A stretch of DNA of 64,000 bases from Streptomyces djakartensis (lineage in GTDB: Bacteria > Actinomycetota > Actinomycetes > Streptomycetales > Streptomycetaceae), in contig NZ_BMWE01000012.1 of the NCBI RefSeq assembly GCF_014651075.1, forward strand, positions 225,157 through 289,156, given 5' to 3'. The translations under genes were made by a program, and so were the position numbers. Below, in pieces: positions 50,710 to 58,770 of this stretch (the stretch's first letter is position 1; every line of letters begins with the position of its first letter). The notes beneath the pieces were generated by a model. That model worked only from the letters and a program-made list of their open reading frames with translations. It was not told where the DNA came from and did no database searches.

Positions 50710-52179
50710 TCAGCGCTGCTGAGTCAGCAGACCCGGACGGTAGGGCAGGAGGCCGTAGTCGCCGCCCGAGTTGGGGCTGCGCCCCTGGTAGAGCAACTGC
50801 AGACGGCACGGATCGACGGTCATGGTCTGGTCGGGGCCGGTGCGGATCAGTTCACCGTGGCTGATGTCGTTGGTCCAGGTGGCGCCGCTGTTGGCCTTGC
50901 CGGCGAAGGGATTGCTCTCGGTCGCGGCCTGAGGTGTCCATGAGCCGTTCAGACTGGTGGCCGTGAAGGATCGGAAGTAGCGGTGGCCCTGTGCGCCGAT
51001 CGCCTCGACGATCATGAGGTAGCGGTTCTGGCCCTGCAGCTTGTAGACCTGCGGCGCTTCGAACAGGTTGTTGGTGGTGTCGCTCATGACCACTGTCGAG
51101 GACGCTCCGAAGCTGCCCGGGAAGTTCCCGATCGGCATGCTGGCCCGGTAGATCTTGCCGTTGTCACCGGCGAAGAACAGGTACATGTTCGTCCCGTCAC
51201 CGATGAGCGTCTGGTCGATGGGTCCGGTGCCGGAGCCGGAGATGCTTCCGGAGAAGAGCACCTGCTGGGGCGACCAGCCATTGGGGTTGGTGGGGTCGCT
51301 CGACGTCCGGTAGGAGAAGGCGGTCCCGCCCCACTGGTAGGCGAGCACCCAGATGTTCTTCGGCGCGAAGTAGAAGAGCGTGGGCGCGACGGTGGATGCC
51401 GACATCGTGTTCTGGCTGGCCGAGGCCATCTCCGACCAGTTGGTGAACAGGCCGAAGTTCATCGAACCCCACTTCGTCCCCGTGTCGTGCGTCGTCGCAT
51501 AGACGAGTTGCCTGCCGTTGTAGGGGACGACGGTGAAGTCCTTGAGCGAGACCCACCCCGGCTTGGGCTGCGCCAGCGCGCCCGTCGAGGTCCAGCGGTA
51601 GGTCGACGGAAGGTCACACGCCCCGGGGGTGTCGGCGCCGACCTTGACGAGCTGCCACTGCTGGTTGGCGCCGCCCCAGTCGTCGTACTGGACGATGTTC
51701 GCGTCGTCGGCGGTGGCTGCGCCCTGTACTTCGAGGGCCTTGTTGCTGTGGCGCGCGATGAGCCTCACATAGCCGTCCGAGCTGTCGGCCAGCCGCCACT
51801 GCTGGTTGGTGCCGTTCAGGTCGGCCCACTGGACGATCGAGGCACCGTTCGCGGTGGACCGGCTCTGGACGTCCAGCACCTTGCCCGAGTGGCGGGACTT
51901 GATGCGGTAGTAGCCGCCCCCGGAATCGACGAACTGCCACTGCTGCTGGCTCTGATCGTTCCTGGTCCACTGGGTGATGCGGGCGCCGTCGTTGGTCGCC
52001 ATGTTGTACAGATCCAGGGCCTTGCCGCTGTTGCGGTTGACCAGCACGTACGAGGCGTTGGGGTCTATGGTCGCCGCGCCGGCGGGCTGGGCGCCGAGGA
52101 AGGTGGCGACGAGCAGCAAGGGCGGGAGGACGGCGAGTAAGCGTCTTGGGCGGACCGGGGGTGCGAGGCGAAACCGCAT
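50710..52179 (-). CDS. abfB: Secreted alpha-L-arabinofuranosidase (GH62) with N-terminal ricin-type module
   Basis: A 489-residue secreted enzyme. Signal peptide about 1-36; ricin-type lectin about 38-180 (three repeats ending QQWQF, QQWRL, QQWQL); GH62 five-bladed propeller about 185-489 (STYRWTSTGALAQPKPGW; base Asp in LKDFTVV; acid Glu in NLFEAPQVY). It removes arabinose side chains from arabinoxylan. Leu14, in the signal peptide, is a TTA codon (52140-52138). ATG at 52179 follows AAGGAGG. It is divergent from xlnA, with xylanase-type boxes between them. Unlike S. lividans AbfB as I recall it, the lectin module is N-terminal. Confidence 0.92.
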   Translation of the reverse strand: MRFRLAPPVRPRRLLAVLPPLLLVATFLGAQPAGAATIDPNASYVLVNRNSGKALDLYNMATNDGARITQWTRNDQSQQQWQFVDSGGGYYRIKSRHSGKVLDVQSRSTANGASIVQWADLNGTNQQWRLADSSDGYVRLIARHSNKALEVQGAATADDANIVQYDDWGGANQQWQLVKVGADTPGACDLPSTYRWTSTGALAQPKPGWVSLKDFTVVPYNGRQLVYATTHDTGTKWGSMNFGLFTNWSEMASASQNTMSASTVAPTLFYFAPKNIWVLAYQWGGTAFSYRTSSDPTNPNGWSPQQVLFSGSISGSGTGPIDQTLIGDGTNMYLFFAGDNGKIYRASMPIGNFPGSFGASSTVVMSDTTNNLFEAPQVYKLQGQNRYLMIVEAIGAQGHRYFRSFTATSLNGSWTPQAATESNPFAGKANSGATWTNDISHGELIRTGPDQTMTVDPCRLQLLYQGRSPNSGGDYGLLPYRPGLLTQQR

Positions 52180-52249
52180 CAGAGGGGCCTCCTTGGGGCG
52201 GGTGAGGTGACGCCGGTGAACCGGGAGCGGCCGTTCCTGGGGGCAGTGT

Positions 52250-52260
52250 CGAAACTTTCG
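52250..52260. promoter_or_regulatory. CGAAACTTTCG operator box 1 (GH62/xlnA intergenic)
   Basis: A perfect inverted repeat CGAA-A-C-T-TTCG lies 71 bases upstream of the GH62 ATG and downstream of its predicted transcription start. Inverted repeats of this type have been described upstream of actinomycete xylanase genes. A degenerate copy, CGAACCTTTG, is at 52271-52280. Confidence 0.6.
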
Positions 52261-52287
52261 GATAACTGTCCGAACCTTTGAGGCCAC

Positions 52288-52316
52288 AAGCTAGGAACGC
52301 GGCGCCCACTGGTCAA
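52288..52316 (-). promoter_or_regulatory. Promoter of the GH62 gene
   Basis: On the minus strand TTGACC (52316-52311) and TAGCTT (52293-52288) with a 17-base spacer. Boxes 1 and its degenerate copy lie just downstream, in the position expected for repression. Confidence 0.68.
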
Positions 52317-52405
52317 GGCCTGTCGCTGATCTGTCCGCAAACAGTTCCTCCCGGCACTCCGGGAAGATCGCGATGGGCACGCGACCCCATGGGTTCGAGG
52401 GATTC

Positions 52406-52437
52406 CGAAAGTTGCGTATGTCGAGCGGAAACTTTCT
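52406..52437. promoter_or_regulatory. Operator boxes 2 and 3 upstream of xlnA
   Basis: CGAAAGTTGCG (52406-52416) and GGAAACTTTCT (52427-52437) are near-matches to the palindrome at 52250. TTGACG (52450-52455) follows and may be a -35 element, though its -10 (AATCAT) is poor. TTGACG and CGTCAA also form a 6-bp inverted repeat (52450-52466). The rest of the 567-bp gap 52180-52746 holds no gene. Confidence 0.5.
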
Positions 52438-52746
52438 CCGTGGGGAGTATTGACGACTACCGTCAATCCCTCAATCATCCGTCACTGGGTGAACGACGAC
52501 CCGAGTCAGAGATTCCGAATCCGCATCTGCGCCGCGTCGGCGCTGAGCGAACTGTGCTGCACGGCGGATCCACGCACCGAAGCACCTGCGCCACCCCCCA
52601 CGTTCCGGTGAGGACGTCGAAACACCGCCACCCGCCGTACCGCGCTGCCCGGGTTCCGGCCCACCCCGTCCGTCTGCCGAAGGGGACGGACGACGCGTCC
52701 CCCTGCGCTTCAGTCCTTCCGCGATGTCTACCTTGGAGGCACAGTC

Positions 52747-54177
52747 ATGGGCTCGTATGCCCTTACCAGACCCCTGATCGGCCGGAAGATCCGCGGCTTG
52801 CTGCCGGCGCTGGTCGTCGGCGTACTCGGTGCGGCCGGCGCCCTGGTCGCGCCGCCGGCCGCCAACGCCGCCGAGAACACGCTCGGCGCCGCGGCGGCGC
52901 AGAGCGGCCGCTACTTCGGCACCGCCATCGCCTCGGGCAGGCTGGGCGACTCGGCGTACACGGCGATCGCGAGCCGTGAGTTCAACTCGGTGACGGCCGA
53001 GAACGAGATGAAGATCGACGCCACCGAACCGCAGCGGGGTCAGTTCAACTTCGCCGCCGGTGACCGGGTCTACAACTGGGCGGTGCAGAACGGCAAGCAG
53101 GTGCGCGGCCACACCCTGGCCTGGCACTCCCAGCAGCCCGGCTGGATGCAGAGCCTCAGCGGCAGCGCACTGCGCCAGGCGATGATCGGCCACATCAACG
53201 GCGTGATGGCCCACTACAAGGGCAAGATCGCCCAGTGGGACGTCGTGAACGAGGCCTTCGCCGACGGTAATTCGGGAGCCCGGCGCGACTCCAACCTGCA
53301 GCGCACCGGCAACGACTGGATCGAGGTCGCCTTCCGCACCGCGCGCGCCGCCGACCCGGCCGCCAAGCTCTGCTACAACGACTACAACGTCGAGAACTGG
53401 ACCTGGGCCAAGACCCAGGCCATGTACGCCATGGTCCGGGACTTCAAGCAGCGCGGCGTACCGATCGACTGCGTCGGGTTCCAGTCGCACTTCAACAGCG
53501 GCAGCCCCTACAACAGCAACTTCCGCACCACCCTGCAGAACTTCGCCGCCCTCGGCGTCGACGTGGCCATCACCGAACTCGACATCCAGGGCGCCCCGGC
53601 CACGACCTACGCCAACGTGACCAACGACTGCCTGGCCGTCCCGCGCTGCCTCGGCATCACCGTCTGGGGTGTGCGCGACACCGACTCCTGGCGAGCGGAG
53701 CAGACGCCTCTGCTGTTCAACGGCAACGGCAGCAAGAAGCCCGCCTACACCGCCGTCCTCAACGCCCTCAACGGCGGTACCACCACGCCTCCTGCGGATT
53801 CCGGGCAGATCAAGGGCGTCGCGTCGGGCCGCTGCCTGGACGTGCCCGGCAGCAGCACCACCGACGGCACCCAGCTCCACCTGTGGGACTGCCACAACGG
53901 CACCAACCAGCAGTGGACGTACACCGCCGCCGGTGAACTCAGGGTCTACGGCGACAAGTGCCTGGACGCCGCCGGCACGGGCAACGGCAGCAAGGTCCAG
54001 ATCTACGGCTGCTGGGGCGGCGACAACCAGAAATGGCGCCTCAACTCCGACGGATCCATCGTCGGCGTCCAGTCCGGCCTCTGCCTCGACGCCGTCTCAG
54101 GCGGTACCGGCAACGGCACCCTGATCCAGCTCTACTCCTGCTCGAACAGCGGCAACCAACGCTGGACCCGCACCTGA
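52747..54177 (+). CDS. xlnA: Secreted endo-1,4-beta-xylanase (GH10) with ricin-type CBM13
   Basis: A 476-residue secreted enzyme, nearly the length of S. lividans XlnA (477) and, from memory, highly similar throughout. Signal peptide about 1-41; GH10 barrel about 45-345 with the acid/base Glu in WDVVNEAF and the nucleophile Glu in ITELDIQG; ricin-type xylan-binding domain about 355-476. It cuts the xylan backbone. ATG at 52747 follows GGAGG. It is followed after 31 bases by an esterase gene on the same strand, a probable operon. Confidence 0.97.
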   Translation: MGSYALTRPLIGRKIRGLLPALVVGVLGAAGALVAPPAANAAENTLGAAAAQSGRYFGTAIASGRLGDSAYTAIASREFNSVTAENEMKIDATEPQRGQFNFAAGDRVYNWAVQNGKQVRGHTLAWHSQQPGWMQSLSGSALRQAMIGHINGVMAHYKGKIAQWDVVNEAFADGNSGARRDSNLQRTGNDWIEVAFRTARAADPAAKLCYNDYNVENWTWAKTQAMYAMVRDFKQRGVPIDCVGFQSHFNSGSPYNSNFRTTLQNFAALGVDVAITELDIQGAPATTYANVTNDCLAVPRCLGITVWGVRDTDSWRAEQTPLLFNGNGSKKPAYTAVLNALNGGTTTPPADSGQIKGVASGRCLDVPGSSTTDGTQLHLWDCHNGTNQQWTYTAAGELRVYGDKCLDAAGTGNGSKVQIYGCWGGDNQKWRLNSDGSIVGVQSGLCLDAVSGGTGNGTLIQLYSCSNSGNQRWTRT

Positions 54178-54208
54178 TGGGACCTGCCACCGACGAAAGG
54201 GTGAATCG

Positions 54209-55579
54209 ATGAAGGACTACGGTGCGGTAGCCCCCGCCCCTCCACCCCGGCATCGCTGGTGGTCCCGGGTCGCCGGCCTGGTGGCGTCGACTCTGGCGAT
54301 CGGCATGCTCACCGCGGTGAATCCGGAGCCCGCCGAGGCGGCGACCGTGGACACCAACGCCTGGTACGTCCTGGTCAATCGCAACAGCGGCAAGGCGCTG
54401 GACGTCTCCGGCACGTCCACCGCCGACGGCGCGCGGGTCGGCCAGTGGACGCGCCATGACGGCACGAATCAGCAGTGGCAGTTCGTGGACTCCGGCGACG
54501 GCTTCTACCGCCTCAAGGCCCGGCACTCGGACAAGGTCCTCGACGTGGCGGGCGCCTCCACCGCGGACGGTGCCGCGATCCAGCAGTGGACCGACCACGG
54601 GGGAGCCAACCAGCAGTTCCGCCTGGCCGACTCCGACGGGGACCACGTCCGGCTGATCAACCGCACCAGCAGCAAGGCGGTGGAGGTGCAGGGCGGCTCC
54701 ACCGCCGACGGAGGCAACGTCGTCCAGTACACCGACCGGGGCGGCGCCAACCAGCAATGGCAGATGGTCAAGCTGTCGTCCGGTGGCGGCGGCGGATGCG
54801 GCAGCGCACCGGCTCTGGCGAGCGGTACACACACGATTCAGAGCGGCGGCAAGGCCCGCAGCTTCATCCTCAGGGTCCCCGCCAACTACGACAACAGCCG
54901 CCGCTACCGGTTGATCTTCGCGTTCCACTGGCGGGGCGGAACCGCAGGCGACGTCGCCTCGGGCGGCACGAGCGGGACCGCCTGGTCCTACTACGGCCAA
55001 CAGGAACAGTCGAACAACTCCGCGATCCTCGTCGCCCCCCAGGGCCTCGGCAACGGCTGGGCGAACACGAACGGTGAGGACGTCACCTTCGTCGACGACA
55101 TGATCCGGCGCATCGAGGGCGGCCTCTGCGTCAACCCGGCACAGCGTTTCGCCACGGGATTCAGCTGGGGCGGCGGTATGAGCTACGCACTCGCATGCAG
55201 CCGCGCGAACGTCTTCAGGGCCGTCGCGGTGATCTCCGGCGCCCAGATCAGCGGGTGCAGCGGCGGTACCCAGCCCATCGCCTACTTCGGGATCCACGGC
55301 GTCAGCGACTCCGTCCTCAACATCGGTCAAGGACGGTCCCTGCGCGACAAATTCGTCGGCAACAACGGCTGCACGCCCCAGAGCCCGCGCGAGCCCGCGC
55401 CGGGCAGCCGGACGCACATCACCACCACCTACTCGGGCTGCCGTGCCGGATACCCGGTCCAATGGGCCGCGTTCGACGGCGGCCACGGGCCCGGCCCGGT
55501 GGACGGATCCCCCGGCGAGAACGGTGTCACCACCTGGACCAAGGCTGAGATCTGGAGGTTCTTCGCACAGTTCCAGTGA
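54209..55579 (+). CDS. Secreted CE1/PHB-depolymerase-type esterase with N-terminal ricin module
   Basis: A 456-residue secreted esterase. Signal peptide about 1-45; ricin-type lectin about 46-190, closely similar to the N-terminal lectin of the GH62 enzyme; then a CE1-like alpha/beta hydrolase about 200-456 with the nucleophile in GFSWGGGMS (Ser about 318) and FDGGHGPGPV near the catalytic His. The family includes acetyl-xylan and feruloyl esterases, fitting the xylanase next door. ATG at 54209 follows AAAGGG. The exact ester is not certain. Confidence 0.9.
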   Translation: MKDYGAVAPAPPPRHRWWSRVAGLVASTLAIGMLTAVNPEPAEAATVDTNAWYVLVNRNSGKALDVSGTSTADGARVGQWTRHDGTNQQWQFVDSGDGFYRLKARHSDKVLDVAGASTADGAAIQQWTDHGGANQQFRLADSDGDHVRLINRTSSKAVEVQGGSTADGGNVVQYTDRGGANQQWQMVKLSSGGGGGCGSAPALASGTHTIQSGGKARSFILRVPANYDNSRRYRLIFAFHWRGGTAGDVASGGTSGTAWSYYGQQEQSNNSAILVAPQGLGNGWANTNGEDVTFVDDMIRRIEGGLCVNPAQRFATGFSWGGGMSYALACSRANVFRAVAVISGAQISGCSGGTQPIAYFGIHGVSDSVLNIGQGRSLRDKFVGNNGCTPQSPREPAPGSRTHITTTYSGCRAGYPVQWAAFDGGHGPGPVDGSPGENGVTTWTKAEIWRFFAQFQ

Positions 55580-55589
55580 CATCCGCGCA

Positions 55590-55630
55590 CCACGGAGTGG
55601 AGCCGGGATCAGCCTCGCTCCACTCCGTGG
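55590..55630. terminator. Terminator hairpin after the xlnA-esterase unit
   Basis: Perfect 14-bp arms CCACGGAGTGGAGC (55590-55603) and GCTCCACTCCGTGG (55617-55630), 13-base loop, starting 10 bases after the esterase stop. In the rest of 55580-55903 a weak promoter (TGGACA, 18-base spacer, TAGCCT near 55690) is possible. Confidence 0.87.
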
Positions 55631-55903
55631 ACGTCTGCCAAGGGCCCTGGAAGAAGCCGGAGTGTGGACACATTGAGCTGAAGTCTTCTAGCCTTGTCGG
55701 CAGACCGTCACGGTCGTCGATGTGACCCGACAGCGCGGTAGCCATCGACTTCTACCCTTTCCGAGCTGTTGCCCCCGCTCGGCGTAGTGGCCCGCTGGAG
55801 GACACCCAGCGGGCCGAAGAGGCGACATCCCGCTACGGCATCGGCGCGGCAGCGCGCGCCCCAAGCCTGGCAGCCACCTGTTCAGGAAGGGGACTGCATT
55901 GTC

Positions 55904-58741
55904 ATGTTCATGAAATTGCCTGCAATCGCGCGTTGGCAGGCCATCGGTTCGGCTCTGCTCCTGATCGCGGCCGCTCTCGTCGCGGCCTTGTCCAGTGCGT
56001 CCCCGGCCTCGGCGCACCCGATCAACCCCGCCGACTTCCAGCAGGTCCAACTGGCCCGCGGGGTCCCGGAGGTCGGGGAGCCGATGTCGCTGGCCGTACT
56101 AGCCGACCGGTCGGTGCTGCACACCGCTCGCAACGGGACCGTGCGCCGCACGGAGGCCAACGGCACCACCACGGTGATCGGCACCATCCCCGTGTACACG
56201 CACGACGAGGACGGCCTGCAGGGCATCGGCATCGACCCGGGCTTCGCCACCAACCGGCACATCTACCTCTACTACGCCCCGCCCCTGTCCACGCCGGGCG
56301 GCGACGCACCGACCACCGGCGGCAACTGGTCGGCGTGGCAGGGTGTCAACCGGCTTTCCCGGTTCACGCTCAACGCCGACTTCACGCTCAACCAGTCAAG
56401 CAGAGTGGACATCCTCGACGTGCAGGCCGACCGCGGTATCTGCTGCCACGCCGGCGGAGACATCGACTTCGACGCGGCAGGCAACCTGTACCTGTCCACA
56501 GGCGACGACACCAACCCGTTCGAGTCCGCCGGATACTCCCCACTCGACGAGCGGACCAACCGCAACCCGGCGTTCGACGCGCAGCGCACCGCCGCCAACA
56601 CCAACGACCTGCGCGGCAAGATCTTACGCATCAAGGTGAACGAGAACGGGTCGTACTCGATCCCGGCAGGCAACATGTTCCCGCCCGGCACGGCCAGGAC
56701 CCGGCCGGAGATCTACGCGATGGGCCTGCGCAACCCGTTCCGGATGAGCGTGGACAAGGCCACCGGCGTCGTCTACGTCGGCGACTACGGCCCCGATGCC
56801 GGCGCCACCTCGGCGCGCGGGCCCCAGGGCCAGGTCGAGTTCAACCGCGTCACCGGCCCGGGCTTCTACGGCTGGCCGTACTGCACCGGCACGAACACGA
56901 GCTCCGAGACGTACGCCGAGTGGGACTTCGCCACCAACACGGCAGGCGCGAAGTACAACTGCTCGGGCGGGCCGACGAACAACTCGTTCCGCAATACCGG
57001 CTTGAGCGCGCTGCCCCCCGCCAAGGCTGCCTGGATCCGCTACGGCGGCGAGGCCGGCAGCCCGCCGGCGTTCGGCGGCGGCTCGGAGTCGCCGATGGCG
57101 GGCCCGGTGTACCGGTACGACCCCGACGCCGGCTCGCCCACGAAGTTCCCGCAGTCGTTCGACGGGCAGTTCTTCGCCACGGAGTTCGGCCGCGGCTGGA
57201 TCAAGCCGATCCACCTCAACGCCGACGGCTCCCCGGGGACCATCGACAGCTTCCCCTGGACCGGCAAGCAGGTGATCGACTCGGCGTTCGGCCCGGACGG
57301 CTCCTACTACGTGCTGGACTACGGCGCCGGGTCCTACCAGGGCGACCAATACTCTGCCCTGTACCGCTTCGACTACGTCGGCGGCGGCAACCGGGCGCCC
57401 ACGGCGATGGCCGGCGCCAACCGGACCTCCGGCGCGGCGCCGTTGACCGTGACCTTCTCCTCGGCCGGCTCCTCCGACCCTGACGGTGGTGCACTGACCT
57501 ACGCGTGGAACTTCGGTGACGGCACCAGCTCCACCGCCGCCAACCCGACGAAGACGTACAACACGAACGGCGATTACACGGCCCGGCTGACCGTGCGCGA
57601 CCCGCAGGGTGCCACCGGCACCGCCGACGTGCGGATCACCGTCGGCAACACCGCGCCGACCGTGACCATCGACAGCCCCGCCGCGGGGGAGATCTTCGCC
57701 TTCGGCGACACCGTGCCGTTCCGTGTCACCGTGGCGGATCCGGAGGACGGCACGGTCGACTGCGCCAAGGTCAAGCTGACGTACATCGTCGGTCACGACA
57801 GCCACGGCCACCCGATCACCTCGAAGACCGGCTGCTCCGGCACGGTCACCATCCCGGTCGACGGTGAGCACGACGACGCGGCGAACATCTTCGGGGTCTT
57901 CGATGCCGAGTACACCGACAACGCCGGGCTCACCACGCACACGCAGCACATCCTGCAGCCGAAGCACCGGCAGGCCGAGCATCACAAGACAGCGTCCGGC
58001 ATCGCCGTCTTGGACAAGCCGACCGCCGAGGGCGGCAAGTCCGTTGGTGACATCGAGAACGGCGACTGGATCGCATTCGAGCCGTACAAGCTGAGCAACG
58101 CCACGTCGTTCAGCGCCCGGGTGTCGTCAGCCGGCGCGGGCGGCACGCTGCAGGTCCGGGCCGGCTCGCCGACCGGCACGGTCCTCGGCTCCGCCACCGT
58201 CCCGGTCACCGGCTCGTGGACGAACTTCACCACCGTGGGCGGCTCGATCTCCGGTGCACCGGCGGGCACCACCAAGCTCTACCTGACCTTCGCCGGCGGC
58301 TCCGGATTCCTCTTCGACGTCGACGCGTTCACCTTCGATCCCGGTGGCGGCCCGGCACCCGGCGCGGGTCCGGTCGTCGGGCTCGCGGGCAAGTGTCTGG
58401 ATGTCCGTGACGGCAGCTCGGCGGATGGGACGGCGGTGCAGATCTCGTCGTGTACGGGCTCGGCGGGGCAGCGGTGGACGGTGACGCCGGGCTCGACGGT
58501 CAAGGCGTTGGGCAAGTGCCTGGACGTCAGCGGCAACAGCACGGCGGACGGGGCGAAGGTCCAGTTGTGGTCCTGCAACGGTGGCGCCAACCAGAACTGG
58601 CAGGCGCACCCGGACGGGTCGCTGCGCAACCCGCAGTCGGGCAAGTGCCTGGACGTGTCGGGCGCGAGCTCCTCGGACGGCACCCTCGTGCACCTGTGGA
58701 CCTGCCACGGCGGAGCCAACCAGAAATGGACCCTGCCCTGA
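55904..58741 (+). CDS. Secreted sorbosone/glucose dehydrogenase-like propeller with PKD, CBM6 and ricin modules
   Basis: A 945-residue secreted multidomain protein. Signal peptide to about 40; six-bladed propeller about 45-490 of the soluble PQQ-glucose-dehydrogenase/sorbosone-dehydrogenase family (THDEDGLQGIGIDPGF, YAMGLRNPFRMSVD, VGDYGPDAGA); PKD domain about 495-585 (YAWNFGDGTSS); a further Ig-like region; CBM6-like about 695-810; ricin lectin 815-945. It is expected to oxidise aldose sugars or bind them. Leu241 is TTA (56624-56626). The C-terminal lectin is nearly identical in DNA to that of the next gene. ATG at 55904 follows GGAAGGGGA. Confidence 0.85.
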   Translation: MFMKLPAIARWQAIGSALLLIAAALVAALSSASPASAHPINPADFQQVQLARGVPEVGEPMSLAVLADRSVLHTARNGTVRRTEANGTTTVIGTIPVYTHDEDGLQGIGIDPGFATNRHIYLYYAPPLSTPGGDAPTTGGNWSAWQGVNRLSRFTLNADFTLNQSSRVDILDVQADRGICCHAGGDIDFDAAGNLYLSTGDDTNPFESAGYSPLDERTNRNPAFDAQRTAANTNDLRGKILRIKVNENGSYSIPAGNMFPPGTARTRPEIYAMGLRNPFRMSVDKATGVVYVGDYGPDAGATSARGPQGQVEFNRVTGPGFYGWPYCTGTNTSSETYAEWDFATNTAGAKYNCSGGPTNNSFRNTGLSALPPAKAAWIRYGGEAGSPPAFGGGSESPMAGPVYRYDPDAGSPTKFPQSFDGQFFATEFGRGWIKPIHLNADGSPGTIDSFPWTGKQVIDSAFGPDGSYYVLDYGAGSYQGDQYSALYRFDYVGGGNRAPTAMAGANRTSGAAPLTVTFSSAGSSDPDGGALTYAWNFGDGTSSTAANPTKTYNTNGDYTARLTVRDPQGATGTADVRITVGNTAPTVTIDSPAAGEIFAFGDTVPFRVTVADPEDGTVDCAKVKLTYIVGHDSHGHPITSKTGCSGTVTIPVDGEHDDAANIFGVFDAEYTDNAGLTTHTQHILQPKHRQAEHHKTASGIAVLDKPTAEGGKSVGDIENGDWIAFEPYKLSNATSFSARVSSAGAGGTLQVRAGSPTGTVLGSATVPVTGSWTNFTTVGGSISGAPAGTTKLYLTFAGGSGFLFDVDAFTFDPGGGPAPGAGPVVGLAGKCLDVRDGSSADGTAVQISSCTGSAGQRWTVTPGSTVKALGKCLDVSGNSTADGAKVQLWSCNGGANQNWQAHPDGSLRNPQSGKCLDVSGASSSDGTLVHLWTCHGGANQKWTLP
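58346..58741 (+). repeat. 396-bp near-identical lectin-module repeat, copy 1
   Basis: The 3' end of the propeller gene. It aligns without gaps, offset 1736 bases, to 60082-60477. I count about seven single-base differences over 396 bp. The identity begins at a Gly-Gly-Pro linker and runs exactly to the stop codon. Confidence 0.93.
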
Positions 58742-58770
58742 TTTCTGTCACCAGGAAGAGAGCGACGGAC

